A DNA stretch of 64,000 bases from assembly GCA_029204225.1 (NCBI GenBank), contig MU832028.1, positions 26,786 through 90,785 on the forward strand, written 5' to 3'. This document shows, piece by piece, positions 22,840 to 35,038 of the stretch (positions are counted from its first letter, which is position 1; each line of letters opens with the position of its first letter). The position numbers were made by a program, and so were the translations under genes. The notes below the pieces were generated by a model. That model was not told the DNA's origin. It did no database searches and saw only the letters and a list, made by a program, of their open reading frames with translations. The DNA is from Diphasiastrum complanatum (taxonomy: Eukaryota > Streptophyta > Lycopodiopsida > Lycopodiales > Lycopodiaceae).

Positions 22840-23985
22840 AAAATGAAAAAGTATTTGTGCCAGACGTGAAGGATCTTCATCGTAAGATACTTCATGAATG
22901 CCATGATAGTCCCTGCGCAGGGCACCCTGGTAATGATAAGACTAATGAGCTTTTAAAAAGGCATTATTTCTGGCCACGATTGCAACGGGATGTAAGAGAG
23001 TACGTCCAGCGTTGCACGGCTTGTCAGGTGAACAAGATCAAGAGAGTCCTCCGAGCTTGCTACATCCACTTGAGATACCTATAGGAAGGTGGGAAAGCAT
23101 CTCTATGGATTTTATTGTTGGGCTACCCAAAACCCATAATTAAATTCCGTTATGGTAGTGGTAGACAGGTTTTCCAAGATGACTCATCTCATCGCAACGA
23201 CTAAGAAGGTCACATCTCCGCAAGTGGCTAAGTTGTTTATTTAGAATATTGTCAAGTTACATGGTCTTCCGAAGTCCATAGTTTCTAACAGGGATTCCAA
23301 GTTTACGGGAAATTTCTGGACTGAGGTGTTTGCCAACCTGGGAACACAGTTGCAGATGAGTAGCTCTAAGCATCCTCAAACGGATGGTTAGACAGAGCGC
23401 GTGAATCAGATCTTGGAAGATATGCTTAGGGCATATGTGAGTAGTATGCAAATAGACTGGGTAAATCATGTACGGCTATTGGAGTTCGCATACAATGATT
23501 AGAGACATGCATCCACTAGATTGAGTCCATTGAGCTCAACTATGGTTTCAAGCCACTGAGTCCTACAATCATAGGGATTCCACATAGGGTACCTAGTGTT
23601 GTAGAGTTTTTGGCTCGAATGCAGCAGAAGCTAGAGTTGGCACGAGATAACTTGTCCAAAGCTGTAGCTAGGGTAGAGAGTTATGCTCGTGAGAAACGTA
23701 CCTATCGGGAATTTGAGAATGGAGATTGGGTGTATTTACTAGTCCCTTTGAAGTCGAAGGTACTACGCACAGAAAAGTGCGCCAAGTTATCTCCTAAGTT
23801 GTGGACCATGGTTGATTATTAAGAAGGTGAGCCAAGTAGCTTATAAGCTAAAGCGATGCAAGGTGCATCCAGTTTTCCATGTTAGCAAACTAAAGAAATG
23901 TTTGCACGATGGCGATAGCCTGGTGGAAGGTCTAGTATCTCTTGAGGATAAAGACACCATAGGTTATGGGCCAGAAAGAATCCTA
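22840..23985 (+). pseudogene. G1 integrase
   Basis: The HHCC zinc-binding domain reads HECHDSPCAGHPGNDKT and then CTACQVNKI (about 22890-23035). The core shows SMDFIVGLP (first Asp, near 23104), SNRDSKFTGNFWTEVF (second Asp, near 23285) and KHPQTDG*TERVNQ (Glu, near 23370-23405), with a stop inside. Stops near 23083, 23142 and 23503 break the frame. Confidence 0.8.
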
Positions 23986-24110
23986 GATTGAAGGGAGCGA
24001 AGATTGCGGAATCGTCTCCTTCAAGAGTATCTAGTAACCTGGAAAGGGCATCTATTGTCAGATGCTACAAGGGAGACGTGACAGGCGTTGCAGAAGCTAC
24101 CCAGAGTTTG
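23986..24110 (+). pseudogene. G1 chromodomain
   Basis: The frame RLRNRLLQEYLVTWKGHLLS followed by DATRET-stop matches the YLVKWKG...ATWE signature of chromodomains at the end of chromovirus integrases, which guide insertion to marked chromatin. It is interrupted by TGA near 24078. Confidence 0.7.
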
Positions 24111-24148
24111 ACATTGAGGACCGATGACTTGCCAGAGGAGGGAAGGAT

Positions 24149-24572
24149 TGTTAGAGTCAAGTTACGACTCTATCATGACCTCGGCACGGCCGGTTACCAA
24201 AGGGCCTGAGGCCTAGTGTTGGCAAGGGTCGGTGACCGAGGAGGACATGTGTCCCAAGTTGGGACCAGTGACCCGGTGTGGCCGCCTGACAAGCTGTTAG
24301 AGATGCAGTTGTCTTGACCGTCAGGATCCTAGCTTTCAGTGACGAGACGCTAGCTGGGAAATAGTCGGGGTGACCAAGAGTGTTATAGGTCTTTGTCGGG
24401 CATGGGGGTGGTACCCTATGAGTCACCCAGTATTCACAGGTCACAGGGGCCAGCCAAGTGGGCTGATCACCCACAGGTAGAAGGACTCAAGGAGGGGGTG
24501 CCTATGGTTGGGAGGTTCATTCTACACACCGGCTTCTAGGATTCACGAGCTTGGAGAGACTGGCTTGTGACA
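24149..24572 (+). repeat. 3' LTR of G1 (424 bp)
   Basis: Starts TGTTAGAGTCAAG right after the polypurine tract and ends GGCTTGTGACA. It is the full-length version of the LTR. Substitutions against the 5' copy are frequent (roughly one in ten by eye), so the insertion is old. Confidence 0.85.
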
Positions 24573-24715
24573 GTAGTGTTAAATTGGGGAAGTGTTAGGA
24601 GAAAGTAGAAAGCATCTAAATCTAACAACTTGACATAATTAGGTCCCTATCTTTGTGTTCTAACCCTTTTGATAGGCAGAGGGCTGCTCACCACTAAACC
24701 TACACCACCCTACAG

Positions 24716-24733
24716 TGGCACCGTTGTTGGGGA
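24716..24733 (+). other. tRNA-Asp-type primer-binding site of a Tat/Athila-like element
   Basis: TGGCACCGTTGTTGGGGA is three transitions from TGGCGCCGTTGCCGGGGA, the tRNA-Asp primer site used by plant Athila/Tat gypsy elements. It differs in kind from the tRNA-Met-type sites elsewhere here. The end of the matching LTR should be 24573-24714. Confidence 0.8.
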
Positions 24734-25586
24734 TAGTAATCACTAACTAGTTATAATTGCATTCTTAGTTGCTTTTGTATTTTAGAGTGTTTAGGGTGGA
24801 TTTTGGGGTAGATTTAGCTTGTTTTTTGTACTTTTTCATAGAGCCCTTTGAAGTTCCATCTTAGTGAGACAAGAACACAAAGAAGGTGCGAAGGTTCATT
24901 CCCAGAGAAAGTGTCCCTGCAAAGGTTCCCAAGATGAAAAAGCCAAGAAAAAAGTTGTGAACCCTCGCAGACATCAAATTTTTTAGTTCCATTGACAGGT
25001 AACCTTCGTAGAGAATTTGAAGTTTCATCTCAAAGAGACAAGGACACAGAAGAGCCTACAAGAGTTAGTTTGAGAGCTGAAAAGGGTTTTACATTAGTGA
25101 TGAAGTTTGTGAGAGTCAGTACAAGATATTGGTGAAGATCAAAGCAAAAAGGTGTTCCTAAACTTTTGTAGACAGAGAAATTTTTATTTCCTACAAGTAC
25201 TAATCTTCGCAGAATTTTTTCAGAGTTAGATCCATACCAGATACAGCTCCTATAAAACCTGCGAGAGTTACTTTCCAATATTTTTTGAAAAAACAAGGTT
25301 TTTAACTGAAAAACAATGAAAAAACTCTCTCACAGCCAACCCTCACACGAGTAATCTTCGCAAATAAGATCAATAGTTAGATCTACACCATATCCAGCTA
25401 CTGTGAAAAACTCAGGCCAATCAAAACTAGGATCAAAAGTTATAAAAAAAAAACCACCGTAAGAGGACTAAATTCACACTATCGGCCAAGCAAACTGATC
25501 AGATCCCTTAAGATCCAGATTGAATTTTCTGAACCAGAAAGATCCAACATCCTTGGATTCTTCCGCCGAGTGAATCTGAGATCCGG
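24734..25586 (+). other. Leader of the Tat/Athila-like element
   Basis: About 850 bp of purine-rich leader with recurring phrases such as AACCTTCGCAGA, AATCTTCGCA and GAGAGTTA. It contains no coding motif. Confidence 0.5.
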
Positions 25587-27209
25587 ATGATCAGTACCCA
25601 GAAAAGGATTGCAAATCAAGCTCCAAACATCCCCATGGTTGCAATCGTGCAAATTGAGGCAGAAGCAGATTCAGCAGCAATGAATCCATTGGACCAACCT
25701 ATACCTGTCGCACCCTTGCAAGCAGTTCGGAGAACACCTCGACTCGAGATGCCAAAATATGATGAATCGTCAGATCCGATCGGATTCCTCCAAATCTACG
25801 AGCAAGCGTGTGAGATCTATGGCGAGCGGACACCGGCGGAAAAGTTGTTGTTTCTTATGTCACTTATTACAACAGCACAAGATTGGTTCTTCAATCTCTT
25901 GAACAAAGAAAAGTATACTCAAGAAGGGGTTAAAATGGCTCTCATTACGCGCTTTAAACTGAGGAAATTCCTAGAAGATCCATTTCTCCTGCTGAGCAAG
26001 GTAAAAATGGGAAAAAGAGAAAGGTTCAGAGACTACATAGAATGGGTCAAGCACTTAAGATCCGAATGCAATGTAGCCCTAACTCTCGATCATGCGATCA
26101 TTATGTGTTCCTTGCGGGGTTACCATGAAGTATTAGAAGAGAACTTAAAAGATGGGAGCAGTACGCTACATTGCAAGAAGCAATGGAAGATGCCATCAGG
26201 GAAGAAGATGAGGGTTCAGACGATGAATCATATCCGAACACCCATAATCCAACTCCCTCGGTAGCATCATCATCCAATACATCCAAAATATCAACAGATA
26301 TGTTGATGGAGCAAATGACGAAATTACATAAGCAATAGATGGAACAACTAATGACGCAGTTTGATAAAAATTTGAAGGCCTCGCAGGGAGCTATAGCACC
26401 AACTCCAAAACCCCCCGGAACAGAACCAGCTGTAATATCCCCAATGAGAGAATGTATGGTCCCCTGTTTGCACCCAGAACCATACAACAAATGAGTGTCC
26501 AATGTTGAAACAAAACCTCAAGCTGACACAATGATATTGCCACCTGTGCAACGTATCATCACATGAAATGACATTTTGTCTATCCAACTCTTGAATCATA
26601 CAACAAAAGAGGAATCAATATCAGACCTCTTATCCTTATCATCAGGGAGCATCGAATGTGGCACCATGGTATGATGCGCCAAATAACCAACAATGCATGG
26701 CCTTACCTGCACCACCAAGGCTAGCTAACAATCAAGTGATAGTAGCAAAGCAAAAACCGCCACCCCAACCTGAGCAGCAGCAGTGGTACAGTCTGGAAGA
26801 GGCATTTGTCGATCCAACAATCAACGAATACTATGTGACCTACGCTGCGCAGCCTCAACGTCAGGGAGGTAGGATCTATGGCTGTTATGGATGCGGTGAA
26901 GGCCACCGAATTGCGAAATGTCCTTATAAGGGATAGTGTATGGCCTTTTGTCGAGAATGTGGATATGGGCATTGCTACAAGAATTGTCCCATTAAACCTA
27001 GAACAAGTGCACCTTTGAATTTAATCTCAGTCCAACCGACAACAGTTCCAGGAAGGACACCACAAGAAAATCAAAAACCCCACGTTCTAGTGCTAGCAGT
27101 CATGCGAGCACGGAAACGGAAGGGAGTGGCTCCATCTATAACATCATCAGTATCAATGGCCGATGATCAACCCACAACAGCAGGACCATATCCTAATGTG
27201 AGGGAATAA
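25587..27209 (+). pseudogene. Tat/Athila-like gag with paired zinc knuckles
   Basis: ATG 25587 opens a gag (PRLEMPKYDESSDPIGFLQI, AEKLLFLMSLITTAQDWFFN, REFRDYIEWVKHL-like) that shifts frame near 26190. About 26830-26980 carries two adjacent Cys-His knuckles, CYGCGEGHRIAKC and CRECGYGHCYKNC, split by one stop. Both have three residues between the second Cys and the His instead of the usual four. The reverse transcriptase, integrase and far LTR are missing downstream, so this is a 5' half-element. Confidence 0.75.
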
Positions 27210-27373
27210 GGAAGGCAATTCCATAAGATATGTCACTGGATACATAATGCACAGGCAGAGGAAGCAGCATGAGCAAAGGAAAAACCAGCAGCACCTCTAC
27301 CATCAGAAGTACCAGCAGCACGAGTCGACTCCCCATTGAGCAGACTATAAAGGTAGACTGAACCACATGGGCT

Positions 27374-27685
27374 GTGAAACTAATTACACCAAATTTTGAT
27401 GACGGATCGTCCATCACCGATCACACCATTGATCGCCCAAGGCAAGCCAAGGGAGGTCATTATGACTTTGAAACAGATATCGTGAGATGGACGGACGCAT
27501 TGGCAACAATTGACCGTATGGCTAGGCATGCTTGTCAACCTGATTCAGATCCAGAACCCAACACATCTTCACCCAAGTGCTATACGATGGACACACCAAT
27601 TACTTTCAGGGTGAATATGATCAATGTAACATGGCTGTCTGCGAAAACTACTGAGGACCTTGTGGATGACGATTTAGTCCCTTGA
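27374..27685 (+). pseudogene. Possible continuation of the Tat/Athila-like polyprotein
   Basis: 104 codons, MKLITPNFDDGSSITDHTID at the start, acidic (DSDPEPNTSSP) and ending DLVDDDLVP. It has no diagnostic motif, but its plus-strand position after the zinc knuckles fits a gag-protease linker of the same element. Confidence 0.35.
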
Positions 27686-28216
27686 CAACATGCTTTTACC
27701 CACAACAAGGAAACTAAGCTAATTGATGAGCAGGTCTTACAACATATGGGTGGAATGGAACGCTAGTTATCGCCGGAGGCTTGAGTAGACATGTGGATGT
27801 CAATAGCTCTAGTGCACGAGGGTGGGTCGGCAATGATCCTATGGATGGGCAGATACGGTGTGTCGTCACTGGTATGAGGTGTGCATCAATCTTCAAGACA
27901 ATCGAGATCTAGGGAGTTGTAAAAAGGGTCCTCTCACGGAGAAACCGGAGTGTTCATTTCCTGATTCACACGAAAAAGAGGAATTGACTCTCCTTTGCAC
28001 AGTTGGAGAGGTTGGTGTACGTACACACCAACCTAAGACTTTTGGCTAGACTACAAACCACCACAGAGCCTATCCAGGTAAGCCATAAATTATAATTTCT
28101 ATAACATGTGATCCTAGATACTAGATAATAGTACGTATGGTTCTAAGTTAAGTTATAACTTTTGTCGGCCCTCCAGCTTCTATCTTGATTTCAATGTGCA
28201 TTGTGACATGTGCATA

Positions 28217-28647
28217 GATCAATCTGGATGAGATCGATGTGGCAAAGGTTCACTTGCCACGAAGAGACTAGGCAGAGGAGGACGCGTACGCATTTTTCCA
28301 TGAGGAGGTCATGTAGAGGGCAGGTGAGAAATTAGGATTTAGCTCTTACTACTCGGTTGACGTTGCATGCTTGTCACTTGAAATACATTTTTGAACTGAT
28401 TATTGTAATTTGTGGGAAATAATACATCTGTCCCTCCTTGTGTGCAGGACCTATCACTCGAGCAGAGCGCAAGAGGAGGGTAGGAGAGGGTACGAGCTCT
28501 CGTATTTACAACCTTGACGAGTTTGAGCCTGAGGCATCGTTAGGGTCAGAGTCCTCAGAGGAGGAGGAGGAGTCTGAGGAGAGTGAGGATGAGGATGAAG
28601 GGCATCATACCTCTACCTCCAATGAGGATTTCGTCGTTGACATTTGA
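28217..28647 (+). pseudogene. C-terminal end of a hAT-type transposase, two exon-like pieces
   Basis: After an acceptor-like CATAG, the plus strand reads INLDEIDVAKVHLPRRD, a stop, then AEEDAYAFFHEEV and a donor-like AG-GTGAG at about 28321. A second piece after GTGCAG (28448) reads GPITRAERKRRVGEGTSSRI and NLDEFEPEASLG, ending in a strongly acidic SSEEEEESEESEDEDEG run, TGA at 28645. LDEIDV-type sequence plus an acidic tail is typical of plant hAT (DUF659-class) proteins. The dimerisation domain upstream was not found. Confidence 0.5.
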
Positions 28648-31350
28648 TAGGAGACCACAATAGGCTCCATAGCACCAGCACGCAGGAGGCTCAGAGTTGG
28701 GAGAGCTTTGAGTGTAGATTGTTACTAGTAGGTAGATCATAGTAGTAAGTACATATTATTCATGAGCTGTTACTTTACATATCATTAGACATATGGCATT
28801 ACACTAGACTCATATGTATTATGGATTCTAAACTTTGTAAACAATAGACTGATATCATAGAAATTCGATTATCTAATATCAATATTGAGTTAAAGGTTTG
28901 ACAATTTTGCTTTTAAAATGCCATTTTGATATTCCCGACTACTTTGTAGACCTAATGAATGTGGCTGATCACAATTGTTTCTGAATCAACAAAATTTCAA
29001 ATCAAGTGTATTGATTAAATGACATCCATGATGAGTTTGTGTTTCATTGCTATCAAACACGTAGATTTTACGAAAGCATTTGCTGGTCTATCAAACATTA
29101 CTTGGAACTTCATATGCAAATATTGGATTGTTCTATGTAGAATCTAGATCATCTTTTTCCTCTATTGAAACATTTAGAAGCATTAGTGTAGGTTTTATAT
29201 ACATCACTTCTTTCTTCTGCATGAGAGAAACAATGATGAATGATCGTACAAACAATATGGGAAAAAATAAATTGTTTCGGTTTTTGCTATTTGTGCTCTT
29301 TCCAGATTTGAGAGGAATTTCCTAACCTATATGAGAAAGCCAATTCCCAAACGAAGTTTTTTTCAAGCTTATGTTGTATGTAACATCGTAAGAAGAAGCA
29401 TTGTTGTCCATTCGCTCAATGGTATACTTATAATGAAAGGTTAGAAGGGACGGGGACGGTTGTACTTCTACAAGGTATTATGGATTGAGTACTTATGATC
29501 TATTCAACCTCTTTACCAGAAACTTCAAATAGTTGTACTCATCTAAGATCTTTAGCCTTCTCAAAGTTTAAACACTGTCATACCTTCTTATTTATTCTTT
29601 TCTCGAGTTTGACACAAAATTACAATCTTAAGCAATAGGTAATGTGGCAAAGGCATTGCTCCAACTGTTAGATGATTCAGAACCTAGCTACCATATCACC
29701 TCAATTATACTCCTAAACCCTGACTCCTCAGCCTCCTTAGAAAGCAGATCTTTGTACAATTGTAACTTGTACAATGTACTCATCTTCTGACATCAACTTT
29801 CTCAAACATTGTCTCGACTATGAGTCTCTACAAATTGAGTCCCCTAGGGCCCATTACAAAATAATTAACAAATCCTAAAGCAAATTTTAAAATAAATAAA
29901 AAATTGTGGTTCGAACCGTTTTCCGATTCGAACCTGGTTTGCCGGTTTGAATTTGAAGAACCGGCCGATTTGAATCAGCATGTAACCTTGCTTTCTACCA
30001 AACATGATGAGAATCACTTGGGAGGCATGGAAATGTCCTTGGAAGAAGGATGACTTTTTAAAACTTGTGGGACATGTTAAATTTCTTATAGAAAAGTTGC
30101 TTAGCCCAAGCAATCTTTTTCGAAACATTTTCAATTGTACCATATGGAAGCTTGAAATGTGTATAGGATGTATATTAGTTTGTGTTTCAGATTATTTACA
30201 ATATGGAGAGACAAAAACATTTGTCTTTGTTGAGTCATGACCATATCAATTTTAGAAATTTTTACAATTGAACATTTTCCAACCTACCGAAACTCCCAAT
30301 TTTAATAAATTTGAGGACAATCTGTTACTTGACATAAATGTTTCATATCCTACTCTATGGCGGCTCTATCATATATGAGAAATCAATTATGCAACTTATT
30401 ATAAAAATAGGCAAACACAAATAACACAAGTACAAACAACAGTGATCAGCAAAGTTAATGAACTTCAAAATCACTATTGACAAGGACCTTTGAAAGCCAA
30501 GGCCAAAAATCTCATGATTCAAAACTTTGGCACCAAATCAAGTAGTTGCAAACACAACTCAAATCACTCCAAAAGGAATGAGACGAGCTACAAGACAAAA
30601 TACAAGCAATGCGGCAAGGTGTCTAGACCATCATCTTCAAGAAAAATTCTAGAATAGGTTGTCTTCGACACAAGTTTCTTACTTTAATAGCAAGAAACTC
30701 ATTTTCATCCAAAAAAAGACAAGGGCAATCAGGTAGTCAAAGGCAATCCACAATCCACAAGATATCAACGTCTTTTATTCTTTGCTACAATACCAACAAG
30801 GATTGATGATGAAATTCAAATTTTTAATGTTGCATATCCTTTGACATTAAATTGTGGTGGCTACGTCCTTCCCTACTCTACCGACAAATTAAAAGAGAAG
30901 AAATTATAGGTGTTTCTTAAAATACAATCACAACCAACATGACGGCTAAAACTGGTCAAGGAGGATAATCTGACCCTGTTGGAGTAGTTTCACACTCGAC
31001 AAGATGTTCACATCAAGAAGCTATACCAACCATTGCTTTGATGACACCCATGGCATCAAGTGATGGTTAAGAAATTAAAACATCCTACATCCCAAGTGCC
31101 AATAGGTAGTCCACAATATTGATTTTCAAAGGGCCTTGGGGGATATCTTCAATATATATCAACATAGCCCTAATAATTCAATGATATGACAGGTAGCCAT
31201 GAATGCTCATGCCATGCCCTGTCTATTCATCCACAATAAAGCTACATTAGGACCAATCTGTTGGACCAATATTATTTTATCCTAACAAGCCATTGAATTG
31301 AAATGACATGGAAGACCAATGAAATTAGCATGTATTACAACAACATATAC

Positions 31351-31351
<1 letters not shown>
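28648..31351. other. No gene recognised over about 2.7 kb
   Basis: AT-rich, with only short open frames. A palindromic GGTTCGAACC (29908-29917) sits in a cluster of GGTT/AACC words to 29975. Around 30490-31150 there are Lys/Ser-rich frames with no motif. Decayed transposons are likely but cannot be named. Confidence 0.45.

Positions 31352-31397
<46 letters not shown>
31352..31397. repeat. (AC)n microsatellite
   Basis: About 23 AC units, the only long AC tract among the mainly AG/CT tracts of this window. Confidence 0.95.
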
Positions 31398-31403
<6 letters not shown>

Positions 31404-34055
31404 CCATTCGATGGTAAAGATTATGAAGCGCTTTTATAGCTAATGATGTTGGTTGTTGGAGACATTGATTTTTCTTGTTAAATAATCTTCTTTGCAATGC
31501 TTGAGTTCACTAGGCATTATTTGTATGCTAGTCATTGTCAATCATGTTGACAATGCAGCAAAAAGACTCTAATAAATGTTAGAAATGATGGAGAAAGCAC
31601 TTGAATGGATCCAATTGAGATCCTATAGCAAAAACACCAACCAATTTAGTGTTTCCTAGCTCCACCTTGGTTTGAATTCCACTTTAAGGCTCAAATTCTT
31701 GCAATATCCTTCACACGTATGAAAGTACGGACTGCCATAGTCAGAATATAGTACTTTAACCTGCTAATCAATCCCACAATTGCAAAATCAACACAAATAG
31801 CAAATATCAAGCATATGGATCACCAACAACATTGGTAGATGCAAAACCAAATTTTTACTTATAATTTGATGGAGAAATCATCACATATTTATACATTAGT
31901 AGCTCGGATCTGAGCATTACTCATCATAACATAACCCTAACATCCAACCTATATTATTATTGGATCCACCCTAATTAGGGGTCTGGATCTCGAGATCCAA
32001 AAACAATAAAAAACATGCTATTTTTGGGTCCTATTTTCTCTCTACCCTATCTAAGCACTTTTTGGCCTTATTTCAAAGGTGTCTTTGCAAGGTAAGATGT
32101 AGAATAAAGCTTTGGGAAAGCACCCTATGCTATTTGGCATGTGTGGCATCCATTTACATGGGAATTGTGAAATTTTAACACTCCTCACAATTTAGCTTGA
32201 TGAGACTCTCCTAGATCAATAATTAATACATGCATAAAAACAACATAATTATCAGGTTCTCGATGTATTTAGTGAGTATGACTACTTATTACAATAAGGA
32301 CATAATTTGAGCTCCAAGTTGTAAAACGTAGTGAGAGCTCAATAAAGATTGTCTTCAAGATCAAGCTTTGTCTTTGGTAGGTTGTTGAATGAACACCTAA
32401 GGCTGCAAAATGAGAGTCTCCTATGCCCACTCCCTCTTGGTGTTGATGATGAAAACATGGATCCAAACCATGATCTTCTTCAAGAATCTCAAGAACTTTA
32501 TTTCAAATCTCAAAACCTAAATGTTTTCCTTCTCAACATGATAATCTTTCAAGTCAACAAAACAATCACAAAGATGATTTATGCCAAATTGACTAGTCCT
32601 CAATTGCTTACCACTAGCAATTTGCATTACATACTTGTTGAACTTGAAGTTAATGAGGCCAAATACTCTTGTATGGAGATAAGTGTCCTTCAAGGATGAT
32701 TAACTTACTCTCATACAAGGTTCACAATATGCCTCTTTGAAAATGAAGTCACAATCTTTCAACTTATGAATGAAAATATCATGCTTACTTCTAGCACATT
32801 CAAGAGTAAGTAGACATGACAACCACCTTGCATTCCACACTTTAGAATTCAAAGCAACTTCACTACAAACTTTGAAAAAAGAAGTACAAAATGTACCCCC
32901 CTCTCCAATTTGCATTTCCTTGTCCACAAAAATGAGCATTGATAGCTCCATCCTTGCTCTTGTGGCTCTCTTTGAAGTAGTTGAAGCGCAGAAAACGCGA
33001 TTCTGTGCAACTATGTATCAGACTAGCATTTCACCATCTTTGATCTATTTATCAATATTTCAGATACGTAACCAATATCAAATCAATCATTTTCAGATCC
33101 AAGTGGCATGCGATTTCCCAATTAATTGGAATATTGTTGGAATCCCAAAGCACGTCAACCTCTTTTGCTTTAGCCTCCTAAATCGAAATGTCCTATTGGT
33201 TGTACCCACAAGAATTCCTTATTTTTTTAATTAGCATGGAAGTTCCAAGCATTGAACTTCCATGAAAACTCCGAAGCATTAAATGTACACACTCTGACCT
33301 GTTTTTTTGCATTAGCGAAAGTTTCACTGCTCACATGCATAGCAGTGGGGCCCAGTAATTTCATTTTACAGAGAGAAGATAAGAAATAGGGGGCAGAGAG
33401 AGAGAGAGAGAGAGACCGGGGGGGGGGGGGGGGGGGGGGGGCACGTGAACCAACTTCATATTGAAGAACTGAGAACTGATTCAAAAGCATGAATCAAAAA
33501 AATGAGAAAAGATTTTGATTCAAAAGCGTGAATCAAGATTTGACTAAAGACAACATTGTTTAGCATGCTTCTCTTTTTCGTCAATTCTTTCATATTGATT
33601 TATCTTTTTTATTTTCTTAGTTCTTTTCCTACATTCTGTCTTTTTGACAAAGATGAAAACAAAATTTCATCACAATCATTCATCTAGATTCCTGTGGATG
33701 TCAATATTCATGATACTCCAACTAAAAAATCAGGTCACTTTTCAAAATTCATATTCTGCTTTATGATTTTCAATGTAAAAAAGAGGAAAAACAGGAAACG
33801 TAAAATTTGCTAAGCCAGGCATGCAAAGCTGCCTGGGAACCCAATACAGTATTATTTCCTGAAAATTGATTTCTTTGCAGAGAGCTTAATGCTCTACAAA
33901 AATACACATTAATCCTTATACAGTAGCATAGACTCAATGGCATGCAAAGTACATATTTGGTACATTATATCCAAAAGCACATAATAATATACAGATGATA
34001 TATTCTAACCTTATGGCAGATAGTAGACCATCTGCCACTATAAGACCATGTCTTC
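31398..34055. other. Non-coding stretch downstream of the racemase-family gene
   Basis: No domain is visible on either strand. An open frame at 32770-33234 (plus) has ordinary composition but no family signature. The 3' untranslated region of the minus-strand gene should occupy the right end; its limit is not clear. Confidence 0.4.
33396..33441. repeat. (AG)n tract followed by a 24-base G run
   Basis: AG repeats to about 33415 are followed by ACC and then 24 consecutive G (33418-33441), next to GCACGTGAAC (a CACGTG E-box/G-box). A G run this long can form a quadruplex and is hard to sequence. Confidence 0.95.
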
Positions 34056-34340
34056 TTATTGGGTGACACCCTTTGCAGTGTGAGCCCACTTGACTGTGGC
34101 CCTCACAAGGGAGTCAACGGGATCAATGCACCTTTTCAGCAGAGGATCATCAGGGGAAAAAGCTGTGCACATATCATGGCATGCAAGAACCACTACATTG
34201 ACAGCATTGACCAACAGCACTTGGACAGCAATGCGTAAAAGATTTCTGGCTCCTTCCATATCATGTCGTCGTAATGCCCTAATGCCAGGTATCACAGTAT
34301 GCTCCATTGTTGCCTTGTCTGGAAGCGCCACATCGAATCC
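34056..34340 (-). CDS. Aspartate/glutamate racemase family protein, exon 2 (C-terminal)
   Basis: The exon starts after a canonical acceptor (TTGATGCAG, AG at 34342-34341 on the minus strand) and ends in TAA at 34058-34056: 94 residues. It opens GFDVALPDKATMEHTVIPGI, then NLLRIAVQVLLVNAVNVVVL and ACHDMC, ending near WAHTAKGVTQ. Cys363 of the joined protein lies at the spot where Asp/Glu racemases keep their second catalytic Cys; Cys367 follows closely. The codon phase is 0, so it joins exon 1 cleanly to give LAAGFYQQIFHNQ then GFDVALPD, which reads as the unbroken family domain. The joined product is 403 residues. Confidence 0.88.
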   Translation of the reverse strand, partial: GFDVALPDKATMEHTVIPGIRALRRHDMEGARNLLRIAVQVLLVNAVNVVVLACHDMCTAFSPDDPLLKRCIDPVDSLVRATVKWAHTAKGVTQ

Positions 34341-34908
34341 CTGCATCAATCCGTACATCAGCCTTAAGGTCAATGCAACAATATACGTTACAGACAAAAA
34401 ATGGTTTTCAACAAGACACATCCCCCTTTTCCATCTCAAAATTGTCTACATCATTAATTGAAGATAAAAAGTCTACAAAGGCTTTGAGTCAATGCCTTCT
34501 AGAATAACCTTCTTAATGAAGTTTTGATTAATATCTGAAAATCCCTTTTAGTCTAAGTTTGATCAATTCTACTACAAATTTCGTATTGCATATTCAATTT
34601 GAAATCCAGGTTAGAACACCTTGCTTTAATGTTTGTTCATGGCATTACTTGTATCTACTCAAATCAGCAGTCCATTCCATTCAACGTGATCAGCACTAAA
34701 ATAAAGGCCTCTGATCCCTCATGGAAGAATGAAGGAAGATTTACATTTCATCACTTTAGCTTGCTTAAAAACTAGCTAGAAAACATAGTTTAAGATAGAA
34801 AGAAGAATTAGCACAAACTAGCTGGCTGTGACTTGGACGAACAGTCCCCCAATAAGTGTCTTGAAAGTTGCTGAAGATTTCCTTTCATCTACTCGAGGTC
34901 AAGAATTT

Positions 34909-35038
34909 GACTCCAATGAGCCACACAAATGAGGACATACAAGAGAAAACAAAATAAAGACACAAAAACAGAAGACTCCAGCGAGCCACAAAAATGAGGA
35001 TATACAAGAGAAAAGAAAATGTAGATACCAAAACAGAA
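34909..35038. repeat. 65-bp tandem duplication in the intron
   Basis: Two head-to-tail copies beginning GACTCCAATGAGCCACA (34909) and GACTCCAGCGAGCCACA (34974), each running through ACAAGAGAAAA to AAAACAGAAG. Several substitutions separate them. Confidence 0.85.

Noticed and set aside
28010-28033. GGTTGGTGT...ACACCAACC hairpin as a transcription terminator
   Set aside because: In plant nuclear DNA such hairpins do not act as terminators. The stem is only 9 bp and stands inside decayed transposon sequence.
30480-31150. Lys/Ser-rich frames resembling a gypsy polyprotein tail
   Set aside because: No diagnostic motif could be placed, and the frames are broken every few dozen codons, so no feature is claimed.
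34090-34461. Plus-strand 123-codon frame opposite racemase exon 2
   Set aside because: Antisense of a clear conserved exon with no motif of its own.
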